Origin: Kumtagia sp044326205
Lineage (GTDB): Bacteria > Pseudomonadota > Alphaproteobacteria > Rhizobiales > Rhizobiaceae
Assembly: GCF_044326205.1 (NCBI RefSeq)
Contig: NZ_JBIRCY010000002.1
Span: forward strand, 133,878 to 197,877
Reading direction: 5' to 3'
DNA: 64,000 nt
Of the stretch, positions 25,615-33,178 are shown one piece after another (the first letter of the stretch is position 1; each line of letters starts with the position of its first letter). Below the pieces are notes generated by a model that had not been told where the DNA came from, searched no databases, and saw only the letters and a program-made list of their open reading frames with translations. The position numbers were made by a program, and so were the translations under genes.

Positions 25615-26409
25615 TCACGGCTGTGCAGCGGGCAATCGCAGGATCACGGTTGTGCCAGACCCGAGCACGCTCTCGATTTCGACGCTCCCGCCATGCTCCT
25701 CGGCGAAGTGCTTCACCATTGGCAGGCCGACGCCGCCCAGGCCCTCGCCCTTCGTGGTGAAAAACAGATCGAAGGCGCGACGCACCGTCTCGCAGGTCAT
25801 GCCGATGCCGCTGTCCGCGATGCGAAGCTCGACGATCGTGTCAGGCCCTTGAACGACCGCCACAGCGTCGATCGAGATCAGGCCGCCGTCCGGCATCGCG
25901 TCGCGGGCGTTGAAGACGAGATTCAGAACCGCATTCTGCAAGCCCACCTGGTCGCATTGCACGGAGGGCACGCCGGATTCGACACTGAGATCGATACGAA
26001 AGTTCGGCTCCCAAGCGCTTCGGACAAACGTCTGGACCTCAGCCAGGCACGCGCCGACGTCGCCACATGCATTGTCGCGACGGCTCTCCTGGGCTCTGAC
26101 GAGCGTCTCCCGGACAAGCCGACCCGCCCGTTGCAGGGCCGTTTTGGCACTGTCGATCACTGGTTCCAGCGCCGGAGCCGTCGAGACACTCGGGTCACGG
26201 GCGACGCGGTTCAAAGCAGAGGATGCAACCTGGATGAGATTGCCCAGGTCATGAACAATGCCGGCTGCCGGCTGCTCCATCGCCCGGCCGTGCAAGTCAA
26301 CGCCGGCATCTCGATCGCGGGTATTGTGGCCGGCTCCGCCCGAGCTTGTTTCCGCGCGTGACAAATTAACCCCCCCTTCGTGTTGAAGACACTTGGCGGC
26401 CTTGGCCAT
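25615..26409 (-). CDS. Soluble sensor histidine kinase lacking a sensor domain
   Basis: Up to 264 residues with a short N-terminus and no membrane segment or PAS domain. The phospho-acceptor is His53 (GIVHDLGN), in the HDLxN form of two-component kinases that act on separate receivers. N box NLVFNARDAM, G1 DSGIGM, F box FFTTKGEG and G2 GLGGVGLPM are all present. The start is uncertain (ATG 26409 gives an ordinary length). No response regulator is adjacent; the FixJ-type operon is 5 kb away. About 250 bp follow before the GST gene, holding only a 24-codon frame at 25525-25599 that I do not call. Confidence 0.85.
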   Translation of the reverse strand: MAKAAKCLQHEGGVNLSRAETSSGGAGHNTRDRDAGVDLHGRAMEQPAAGIVHDLGNLIQVASSALNRVARDPSVSTAPALEPVIDSAKTALQRAGRLVRETLVRAQESRRDNACGDVGACLAEVQTFVRSAWEPNFRIDLSVESGVPSVQCDQVGLQNAVLNLVFNARDAMPDGGLISIDAVAVVQGPDTIVELRIADSGIGMTCETVRRAFDLFFTTKGEGLGGVGLPMVKHFAEEHGGSVEIESVLGSGTTVILRLPAAQP

Positions 26410-26498
26410 TCAGCACGTTATGGTGGCGGGTATCTTCCGTCGATTGGATCGAGGATGAGGGCGAGCCATACCGCGGTATATGTCGCGCTATAGTCTTG

Positions 26499-26693
26499 AT
26501 GGACTGCCAGTGCGGACGCGATGCGGAACAGCCGTTTCGCCTGCCGATCGAGGCGATCGAACCTCCCAGCGCGTATCCCGCTGCACACGAACGGCCGCCA
26601 TTTGCCCCGATCGTCCGGTCGACAGATGCCTGGGATGCTGCTTTCCGCCTCTTGCCGGACAGGGTCCCCAGCCTCTGGACGAGCCTGCCCTAG
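26499..26693 (+). CDS. Possible small hypothetical protein
   Basis: A 64-codon frame with GC-rich third positions and a conserved-looking composition (RLPIEAIEPPSAYP, WDAAFRLLPDRVPSLW), within the otherwise gene-free 26410-26843 stretch. No Shine-Dalgarno or family is recognised. The rest of that 434-bp stretch contains only the leader of the gene at 26844. Confidence 0.3.
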   Translation: MDCQCGRDAEQPFRLPIEAIEPPSAYPAAHERPPFAPIVRSTDAWDAAFRLLPDRVPSLWTSLP

Positions 26694-26843
26694 ACCTTCG
26701 CATCCCCCGACAGACGCTTAGGTTCGATGGTTCGGCCGGCGGCTCGGGCGCATTGTTGCTGGCGAGACGGATTGGCCGCGCCAGCCGCAAGAGGCGGCAC
26801 GGCGGACAATCCGATCCCGAAAAAGCGGACAAGGAGACCAGAC

Positions 26844-27602
26844 ATGAAGATCGTGGTTATTGGCGGCACCGGGCTGATCGGCTCGAAGACGGTCGAGCGG
26901 CTGCGCAAGAAAGGCCATGAGGTGATCGCGGCCTCACCCAACTCCGGCGTCAACACCATCACCGGCGAGGGGCTCGCCGAGGCTCTGGCGGGAACGCAGG
27001 TCGTCATCGACCTCGCGAACTCACCGTCCTTCGAGGACAAGGCCGTGCTGGAGTTCTTCGAGACGTCCGGCCGCAACCTCGCCGCCGCCGAGGCCAAGGC
27101 CGGCGTGCACCATCACGTCGCGCTGTCGATCGTTGGCACCGAGCGCCTGCCCGACAGCGGCTACATGCGCGCCAAGATGGCGCAGGAGAGATTGATCAAG
27201 GCTTCCGGCATACCCTACACCATCGTCCACTCGACGCAGTTCTTCGAATTCCTGGGCGGCATCGCCCAGTCGGCGGTTGTCGGCGACGTCATTCGGCTGC
27301 CGGCCGTCTCGTTCCAGCCGATCGCCTCGGACGACGTCGCCGACGTGATGGCTGACGTGGCGCTCGCCCCGCCGCTCAACGGCACCATCGACATCGCGGG
27401 GCCCGAGCGGGAGCGCTTCAACGAGTTCGTGGCGCGGTTCCTGAAAGGGACCAAGGACCCACGAAAAGTGGTTGCCGATCCGCATGCAAAATATTTCGGC
27501 ACGGAGCTGGAGGACGGCTCGCTGGTCCCCGCCGGCAAGGCGCGCATCGGCGCGATCCGCTTCGAGGAATGGCTTCCCCGCGCCTCGCTCCAGCGCCACT
27601 GA
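26844..27602 (+). CDS. NAD(P)-binding atypical SDR (NmrA-like)
   Basis: A 252-residue extended/atypical SDR with N-terminal IVVIGGTGLIGSKT as dinucleotide-binding loop and an FEFLGG segment. The substrate domain is short. AAGGAGA precedes ATG 26844. Proteins of this kind act as NADPH-binding redox sensors or nucleoside-sugar-like reductases and often cluster with stress genes. Here it heads a run with a haloperoxidase-like hydrolase, a cupin, a CBS protein and an SDR. It has no YxxxK active site, so a catalytic role is uncertain. Confidence 0.87.
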   Translation: MKIVVIGGTGLIGSKTVERLRKKGHEVIAASPNSGVNTITGEGLAEALAGTQVVIDLANSPSFEDKAVLEFFETSGRNLAAAEAKAGVHHHVALSIVGTERLPDSGYMRAKMAQERLIKASGIPYTIVHSTQFFEFLGGIAQSAVVGDVIRLPAVSFQPIASDDVADVMADVALAPPLNGTIDIAGPERERFNEFVARFLKGTKDPRKVVADPHAKYFGTELEDGSLVPAGKARIGAIRFEEWLPRASLQRH

Positions 27603-27617
27603 TCCAGCTCATCCGCA

Positions 27618-27649
27618 GCCCGCGCGTCCTCCCGATACCGCGCGCGGGC
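27618..27649 (+). terminator. GC-rich hairpin after NmrA-like gene
   Basis: GCCCGCGCG (27618-27626) pairs perfectly with CGCGCGGGC (27641-27649) over a 14-nt loop, 15 bp after the stop, with no T run. It is either a Rho-dependent or RNA-stability element. Confidence 0.5.
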
Positions 27650-27673
27650 CGAGCACGAACGCCAAGGTGCGAA

Positions 27674-28657
27674 ATGATGAAAGACGAGTCTTCTTGCCCG
27701 TGCGGAGCATCGCGCCGCGACGTCCTGCTGGGCGCTCTGGCCGCCACGGTGGCGGCCGGCCTGCCCCTGGCCGCGCGGGCGCAGGACGGGCAGGCCCACC
27801 CCTCTTCCAGTTCAGGAACAACGAGCATGAGCACGATCACCACCAAGGACGGGACTGAAATCTACTACAAGGACTGGGGGCCGAAGGAGGCCCAGCCGAT
27901 CGTCTTCCATCACGGGTGGCCGCTGAGCAGCGACGATTGGGACGGACAGATGCTCTATTTTCTCGGCAAGGGTTTTCGCGTCGTCGCCCATGACCGGCGC
28001 GGCCATGGCCGCTCGGCGCAGGTGAGCGAGGGGCACGACATGGACCATTACGCGGCCGACGCCGCGGCCGTCTTCGACCACCTCGACCTCCGCAACGCAG
28101 TCCATATCGGCCATTCCACCGGCGGCGGACAAGCGGCCCGCTATGTCGCCCGCCACGGCAAGGGGCGCGTCGCAAAGCTGGTCCTCATCGGCGCCGTGCC
28201 GCCGGTCATGGTGAAGACGCCGGCCAACCCCGGCGGGCTTCCGGTCGAGGTGTTCGACGGCCTGCGCGCGTCGCTCGCCGCCAATCGGGCGCAGTTCTAT
28301 CTCGATTTCGCGGGCGGCCCGTTCTACGGCTTCAACCGGCCGGGGGTGACGCCGATCCCGGGCGTCATCCAGAACTGGTGGCGGCAGGCCATGATAGGCG
28401 GCGCCAAGGCACAATATGACGGCATCAAGGCCTTTTCGGAGACCGATTTCACTGACGATCTGAAGGCCATCGACGTGCCGACGCTTGTGATGCACGGCGA
28501 CGACGACCAGATCGTACCGATCGCCGACTCGGCGCTGCTTTCGGCCAAGATCCTGAAGCACGCGACCCTCAAGGTCTACGAGAAATTCCCGCACGGCATG
28601 TGCACCACCCATGCCGATGCGGTGAACCCCGACCTGCTCGCCTTCATCCGGTCATAG
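27674..28657 (+). CDS. Alpha/beta hydrolase (non-heme chloroperoxidase-like) with Tat-type signal
   Basis: A 327-residue alpha/beta hydrolase of the esterase/haloperoxidase group. The nucleophile elbow is GHSTGGG, the oxyanion loop HHGWPLS, the acid is in HGDDDQIVP and the histidine in FPHGMCTTH. Most relatives begin at MSTITTKDG, present internally at 27828. Here about 50 residues precede it with CGASRRDVLLGALAATVAAG and an ARAQ cleavage site, a twin-arginine signal. This predicts export to the periplasm, unusual for the family. If translation starts at 27828 the enzyme would be cytoplasmic; no strong ribosome site favours that. Confidence 0.88.
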   Translation: MMKDESSCPCGASRRDVLLGALAATVAAGLPLAARAQDGQAHPSSSSGTTSMSTITTKDGTEIYYKDWGPKEAQPIVFHHGWPLSSDDWDGQMLYFLGKGFRVVAHDRRGHGRSAQVSEGHDMDHYAADAAAVFDHLDLRNAVHIGHSTGGGQAARYVARHGKGRVAKLVLIGAVPPVMVKTPANPGGLPVEVFDGLRASLAANRAQFYLDFAGGPFYGFNRPGVTPIPGVIQNWWRQAMIGGAKAQYDGIKAFSETDFTDDLKAIDVPTLVMHGDDDQIVPIADSALLSAKILKHATLKVYEKFPHGMCTTHADAVNPDLLAFIRS

Positions 28658-28687
28658 GCTTTCGCCGCGTCCCCACAGCGAGAGCCC

Positions 28688-28721
28688 GATCGCCGGCCGC
28701 CCTCCCCGCCGGCCGGCGATC
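28688..28721 (+). terminator. Perfect 12-bp hairpin after hydrolase gene
   Basis: Arms 28688-28699 and 28710-28721 (GATCGCCGGCCG and its complement) pair perfectly around a 10-nt loop, 30 bp after the stop and 37 bp before the cupin gene. There is no T run. Confidence 0.55.
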
Positions 28722-28757
28722 ACCATCCATCCTCAACCGCAAACTGGAGCCAAGACA

Positions 28758-29195
28758 ATGATCCGGAAAATCCTATGCGCCACCGCCCTTGCGGCTGCCT
28801 TCGCGACCGGCGCCATGGCCGACGACGCGGCGAGCCACAAGCCCGCCGGCCTGTCCATCAAGGGCGTGAAGCTCGTCTACGACCACCCGCTGCCGAACGT
28901 GCCGGGCAAGAGCATGAGAGGCGTGCTCGTCGAATATGAGCCCGGCGGCAGCTCGCCCGGCCATCTGCATCCGAAGTCGGCTTTCATCTACGCCACGGTT
29001 CTTGAAGGCGCGATCCGCAGCAAGGTCAATGACGAGCCGGAAGTCACCTATCGCGCCGGCGAAAGCTGGTCCGAATATCCCGGCGATCGCCACAGCGTCA
29101 GCGCCAATGCCAGCGCGACCGAACCCGCCAAGCTGCTGGCGGTGTTCGTCGTCGACACCAGCGACACGGAACTGGTGCTGCCCCTGGACGACTAA
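28758..29195 (+). CDS. Exported cupin-domain protein
   Basis: A 145-residue protein with a clear Sec signal peptide (MIRKILCATALAAAFATGAMA-DD) and a single cupin barrel. Motif 1 (PGHLHPKSAFIYATVLEG) supplies two His and a later Glu region, and motif 2 (YPGDRHSVSAN) a His. Such exported cupins near haloperoxidase-type hydrolases are common in rhizobial and pseudomonad genomes; they bind a metal but few have known reactions. It follows the probably exported hydrolase, so both may act in the periplasm. Confidence 0.87.
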   Translation: MIRKILCATALAAAFATGAMADDAASHKPAGLSIKGVKLVYDHPLPNVPGKSMRGVLVEYEPGGSSPGHLHPKSAFIYATVLEGAIRSKVNDEPEVTYRAGESWSEYPGDRHSVSANASATEPAKLLAVFVVDTSDTELVLPLDD

Positions 29196-29231
29196 GCCGG
29201 GATTTTCCGGATCGGCTTGAGCAGGAAGAGC

Positions 29232-29260
29232 GCCGCGCCGCCGACACCCGGCGGCGCGGC
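29232..29260 (+). terminator. Perfect 12-bp hairpin between cupin and CBS genes
   Basis: GCCGCGCCGCCG (29232-29243) and CGGCGGCGCGGC (29249-29260) pair perfectly around a 5-nt loop. There is no T run. Its position argues against starting the CBS gene at the upstream in-frame 29217. Confidence 0.55.
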
Positions 29261-29282
29261 CGACAAGGCAAGGACGGTCGTT

Positions 29283-29720
29283 ATGCTTATCGAAAAACTG
29301 CATGCGGTGACGTCGTCGCGTCTCGCCGTCATCGGGCTCGACGCCGGCCTGCAAACCGCGGCCCAATGGCTGTCCAGGCCAGGCGTCGGGCTCGTCGTGG
29401 TCTGCGACGGCAAGGGCGGCGCGGCGGGCGTGCTCACAAAATCCGACCTCGTCCGCCATCTCGCCGGATCGACATGCTCGGCGCCGCCGGTGTCCGAACT
29501 CATGAGCAGGTCGGTGGCGACGTGCAGCCCGTCGGACGATGTTCACGACGTGTGGCAAACCATGGCCGCGCGAAGCCTGCAAAACATCCCGGTGGTCGAT
29601 GGTGGCAGAAAGCCTCTCGGCATACTGGACATCCGCGACGCGATGAAAGCCCTGTTCGAGCAGGAACAGATGGAAGAGCGGATGCTGGTCAACTACGTCA
29701 CCGGCATCGGCTATCAATAG
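29283..29720 (+). CDS. CBS-domain protein
   Basis: A 145-residue protein made of two CBS motifs (a Bateman module), with VTSSRLAVIG and VSELMSRSVATCSPSDD marking repeat starts and GILDIRDAMK the end of the second. ATG 29283 (MLIEKL) is chosen over 29217 because the upstream part overlaps a hairpin. Bateman modules bind adenine nucleotides and sense energy state; stand-alone ones are usually regulators of unidentified partners. The SDR gene lies 138 bp downstream. Confidence 0.85.
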   Translation: MLIEKLHAVTSSRLAVIGLDAGLQTAAQWLSRPGVGLVVVCDGKGGAAGVLTKSDLVRHLAGSTCSAPPVSELMSRSVATCSPSDDVHDVWQTMAARSLQNIPVVDGGRKPLGILDIRDAMKALFEQEQMEERMLVNYVTGIGYQ

Positions 29721-29858
29721 GCCGTTTCCCAACAACGCCAAGACGTTGGAGCTGACTTCCCGGCGAGCGATCCGGTCGCCGCCTTCATTCCTCAGCATTC
29801 CCAAAACGCCGTCAATCAGACAATTCACCCGGCTCGCGGGCTGGCCAGGAACAAGATC

Positions 29859-30611
29859 ATGTCCACATTCGACAACAAGGTCGTCATCGTCACCGGCGGC
29901 AGCTCCGGCATCGGCCGCGCCGCGGCGCTGGGTTTTGCAAGGCAAGGCGCAAAGGTCCTCATCACGGGCCGCCGCCCTGCCCCGCTGGACGAAGTGGCAG
30001 CCGAGCACCCGAACATATCCGGCCTAGTCGCCGACGTCGCCGAGCCCGGGGACGCGGCACGCACCGTCGCAACCGCAATCGACAGGTGGGGCCGCCTGGA
30101 CGTGCTGGTCAACAATGCCGGCGCCGGCGCCATCATGCCGCTCGGCGAAGCCACCGCCGACAAGATCGAAAAGATATTCGCCGTGAACGTCGTCGGCCCC
30201 AGCCTGCTGACGCAGGCCGCACTTCCCCACCTGGCGGCGGTCAGAGGAGCGATCGTCAACATATCGAGCACCTTCGGCCAGAAGCCTGGGGCCGATCTCT
30301 CCCACTACGCCGCCAGCAAGGCGGCGCTGGAGCACCTCACCCGCTGCTGGGCGCTGGAACTCGCGCCGCGAGCCGTGCGTGTCAACGCCGTCGCCGCCGG
30401 CCCGACCGAATCGGGCGCGTTGACCGGCATGATGGGCCTGTCGCTGGAACAGGCCGCCGTCATCGAGGAAACGGAACGCGAGATGATACCGCTGCAACGC
30501 CGCGGCAATCCGGACGACGTTGCCCGGTGGATTGTGCATCTGGCCGATCCGGCTTCCGACTGGGTGACCGGACAGGTGATTGCCATCGACGGCGGCCTGG
30601 GGCTTACGTGA
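29859..30611 (+). CDS. SDR family oxidoreductase
   Basis: A 250-residue classical SDR: TGGSSGIG cofactor loop (residues 12-19), NNAGAG, Ser in NISSTFG, Tyr150/Lys154 in HYAASKAA, and AIDGGLGLT at the end. The family includes 3-oxoacyl-ACP reductase-like and glucose dehydrogenase-like enzymes. It is the last gene before the HD-domain frameshifted gene; its substrate cannot be inferred. Confidence 0.9.
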   Translation: MSTFDNKVVIVTGGSSGIGRAAALGFARQGAKVLITGRRPAPLDEVAAEHPNISGLVADVAEPGDAARTVATAIDRWGRLDVLVNNAGAGAIMPLGEATADKIEKIFAVNVVGPSLLTQAALPHLAAVRGAIVNISSTFGQKPGADLSHYAASKAALEHLTRCWALELAPRAVRVNAVAAGPTESGALTGMMGLSLEQAAVIEETEREMIPLQRRGNPDDVARWIVHLADPASDWVTGQVIAIDGGLGLT

Positions 30612-30614
30612 CGG

Positions 30615-30640
30615 CCTGCGCCGAATCTTCGGTGCGCAGG
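30615..30640 (+). terminator. Hairpin after SDR gene
   Basis: CCTGCGC (30615-30621) pairs with GCGCAGG (30634-30640), extended inward by CGAA/TTCG with one bulge. It lies directly after the SDR stop and has no T run. Confidence 0.5.
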
Positions 30641-30677
30641 CGCCGGCGAACCGTTGCTGAAAAACCCGGTGAGGACC

Positions 30678-31329
30678 ATGGACGCGAACGTTATCAACAG
30701 TCGTGTGCTCGCGGGGATCTCTGTTCCAGACACGCCACTCGTAGGACGAGCCCTCGATTACGCCCGGAGGGAATGCGAACCCTATCTGTTCAACCACGTC
30801 GTCCGCTCCTGGCTGTTCGCGGTAAGGATCGGACAGCTTCGCAACATCGATCACGATGCGGAGGTCGTCGCCGTGGGAACGCTCCTGCACGACGTCACAC
30901 TCAACGAGCACTTTGACGGCCCACGCCGCTTCGAAGTCGAAGGCGCCGACCTTGCTCGTGTTCGCACGGCAAGCCGGTGTCGACGAGCGCCGGGCACAAC
31001 TGATCTGGGACAGCGTCGCCCTCAACTCGACACCGTCGATCGGCCTGTACAAGGAGGCGGAGGTGGCGCTCTGCACCGCCGGCATCTGCCTGGACGTGGT
31101 CGGCCTGCAATACGAGATCGTCCCCGCCGCGGAGATCGCTGGGATCGTCAAGGAATTCCCGCGGCTCGACATGAAGCGGCGGATCACCCGGTGCTTCTGT
31201 CACATCGCCACGGCGAGGCCGGAAACGACCTACGACAACTTCGTCAGGGATTTTGGCGAACGCTATGTGGACGGATACCGGGCTCAGTCCTCGGTGGACC
31301 TCGTGTCAACCGCGCCCTTCGAAGAATAA
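30678..31329 (+). pseudogene. HD-domain phosphohydrolase-like protein, frameshifted
   Basis: The reading frame from ATG 30678 encodes an HD-domain protein (RALDYARRECEPYLFNH, then the metal-binding LLHDVTLNEHF). At about 30955, after FEVEGADLA, the similarity continues in the next frame (VFARQAGVDERRAQLIWD, then TPSIGLYKEAEVALC) to the stop at 31329. Together they give about 216 residues, the normal size for this HD family (cyanamide hydratase/DUF-type hydrolases). One extra or two missing bases explain the break. It is either a real pseudogene or a sequencing error; the flanking coding sequence looks undamaged. Confidence 0.8.
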
Positions 31330-31450
31330 GCTCCCAAAGGCATCCGGCTCTCCGCTTGAATTCGTCATATCCAACGAATTCAGTTTTCAAGCCTCCGGCC
31401 GCCGACGCATTGCCCTGCCGGCGCGCTGGCGACCTTGTACGAAAGCCTTA

Positions 31451-32155
31451 TCAAGCCAAAGTCCTCGTCGCGCCGGCCTCGCGCATCGGCACAGGCAATG
31501 TTTCCCACGCCCGGATCAGCTCGCCAATCGAAGCGGCCTCCATCTTGCGCATGACATTGCCGCGATGCAGCTTCACCGTCACTTCACTGATGCCGAGGTT
31601 GAAGGCGATCTGTTTGTTGAGGCGCCCGCGGGCCACTTCATGCAGAACCTCGCGCTCGCGTGGCGTCAGCGTCTCAAGGCGTTCGACGTTGCGCTTGACG
31701 ACCACGGCTTCCGCTCGCCGCGCGGCATCCATCGCAATGCTCGCAATCACCGCGTCGAGCAGCGTTTGATCCCGCACTGGTTTGGTGAGGAAATCCACGG
31801 CGCCGGCCTTCATCGCCTGCACGGTCATCGGGATGTCGCCATGCCCGGTCAGGAAGATGATCGGCTTGAGGTTACCGTTTTGAGCAAGTTGACGTTGCAG
31901 GTCGAGGCCGCTGGCGCCCGGCATGCGTACATCGAGGATCAGGCAACCGGGGCAGTCCAATATTTCCGCGTCAAGCAATTCTCGGGTCGAGGCGAATGAG
32001 ACTGGCCGAAATCCAGCCGAAAGGATGAGTTCGGACAGCGCCTCGCGGACGGAAGCATCGTCATCGACAATGATGACGAGCGGCTGCTCTGTTTCGCATC
32101 TCCGCGGCGGTGACAACGGCGCCGATCTACGGGGTATTGGCAGGTCATTTCTCAT
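31451..32155 (-). CDS. FixJ-type response regulator (receiver plus LuxR-type HTH)
   Basis: A 234-residue regulator from ATG 32155 (GGAGGG upstream). Receiver: acidic cluster DDD at 31-33, phospho-acceptor Asp75 (LDVRMPG), Lys125 (FLTKPV). The C-terminal LuxR/FixJ DNA-binding domain starts at LTPREREVL, with recognition region ISEVTVKLHRGNVMRKM. It overlaps the stop of the stand-alone receiver by 11 bp and is last in the operon kinase-regulator-receiver-regulator, so it is a likely output of the six-PAS kinase. Confidence 0.92.
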   Translation of the reverse strand: MRNDLPIPRRSAPLSPPRRCETEQPLVIIVDDDASVREALSELILSAGFRPVSFASTRELLDAEILDCPGCLILDVRMPGASGLDLQRQLAQNGNLKPIIFLTGHGDIPMTVQAMKAGAVDFLTKPVRDQTLLDAVIASIAMDAARRAEAVVVKRNVERLETLTPREREVLHEVARGRLNKQIAFNLGISEVTVKLHRGNVMRKMEAASIGELIRAWETLPVPMREAGATRTLA

Positions 32156-32534
32156 GCTTACCCTCCATCTTTTGATCACGTAATACGTCGCCGACGGCCG
32201 CAAGCAGGGCCTTCGCATCGAAAGGCTTTCGGAAAAACCCGCTGATGCGCTGGGTCCGGACCCGATCGGCGATCTCATGGCGGCCGGTGATCAGGAACAC
32301 CGGCAGTTCCGGACGCACTTTCTTCACTAGGTCGCGGAGTTCGAAACCGTCCATTCCAGGCATACCGATATCGGTGATCAGCACGTCCACGCCTGACAGC
32401 CCATTGCCGAGCAGCGATCCCGCCGACGAGAAGCTGCGGGCCACATAACCCGCGGACTCCAGGAGATCCTGCAGTGACTCGAGCAGTCTCGGATCGTCAT
32501 CGACAATCGCCACGACTGGTCTTCCATTGCTCAC
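32145..32534 (-). CDS. Stand-alone receiver domain (CheY-like)
   Basis: A 129-residue single receiver: acidic DDD at 12-14, phospho-acceptor Asp55 (LITDIGMPG), and the Lys in FFRKPF. There is no output domain. It sits between two FixJ-type regulators in the kinase operon and could be a phosphate sink, a relay protein, or an allosteric regulator of the kinase. Its start is 2 bp from the end of the upstream regulator. Confidence 0.9.
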   Translation of the reverse strand: MSNGRPVVAIVDDDPRLLESLQDLLESAGYVARSFSSAGSLLGNGLSGVDVLITDIGMPGMDGFELRDLVKKVRPELPVFLITGRHEIADRVRTQRISGFFRKPFDAKALLAAVGDVLRDQKMEGKHEK

Positions 32535-32536
32535 GA

Positions 32537-33178
32537 TCAGTTCCCTCCCGCCCGGCGCGAGTGGGTGATCGGTATTTCCAATCTCTCCGCGATACGCACG
32601 AGATCGGCGAGCGACGCCGCCGCCATTTTCTGCATCACATTCCTTCTGTGGATTTGCAGCGTGACCTCACTGATCCCCAGTTCAGCAGCAGCCTGCTTGT
32701 TGAGAAGGCCGCTAACCACCAGCGGCAGCACCTCGCGCTCGCGCGGCGTCAGTTCATCGAAGCGTTGCCTCAGCACATCGAGTTCAGCGCGCTCCGATCG
32801 GTTTTCCCGGTCCTGGGCGATCGCCATATCAATCGCGGCCATCAGGTCCGCATCGCTGAAAGGCTTGGTCAGAAAATCCACGGCGCCGTGCTTGATCGCA
32901 CGCACCGAGGACGGGATGTCGCCATGGCCCGTTATGAAAACGATCGGCGGATGGTGGCCTTCCGCGATCTGCCTCTGCAGTTCGAGGCCGTTGATATCCG
33001 GCAGTTCGACATCGAGGATAAGGCAGGCCGGGACGTCCGGCTTGTCCGCGCCGACATAGTCGCAGGCCGATCCGAAGGCCATGGCGCGCATGCCGTGCGA
33101 CTCCAGAAGGTCGCCAAGCGCCTCCCGGATGCGTTCGTCGTCATCCACGATGAAGACAATGGGCTCGTTGAACGTCAT
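32537..33178 (-). CDS. FixJ-type response regulator
   Basis: A 213-residue regulator with receiver phospho-acceptor Asp56 (LILDVELPD), Lys in FLTKPFSD and C-terminal LuxR-type HTH (LTPREREVLPL to HRRNVMQKM). It overlaps the kinase stop by 4 bp (ATGA), which makes it the most probable direct partner of the kinase. It is about the same length as FixJ/TtrR/StyR-type proteins and is close in sequence to the second regulator of the operon, suggesting duplication. Confidence 0.92.
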   Translation of the reverse strand: MTFNEPIVFIVDDDERIREALGDLLESHGMRAMAFGSACDYVGADKPDVPACLILDVELPDINGLELQRQIAEGHHPPIVFITGHGDIPSSVRAIKHGAVDFLTKPFSDADLMAAIDMAIAQDRENRSERAELDVLRQRFDELTPREREVLPLVVSGLLNKQAAAELGISEVTLQIHRRNVMQKMAAASLADLVRIAERLEIPITHSRRAGGN

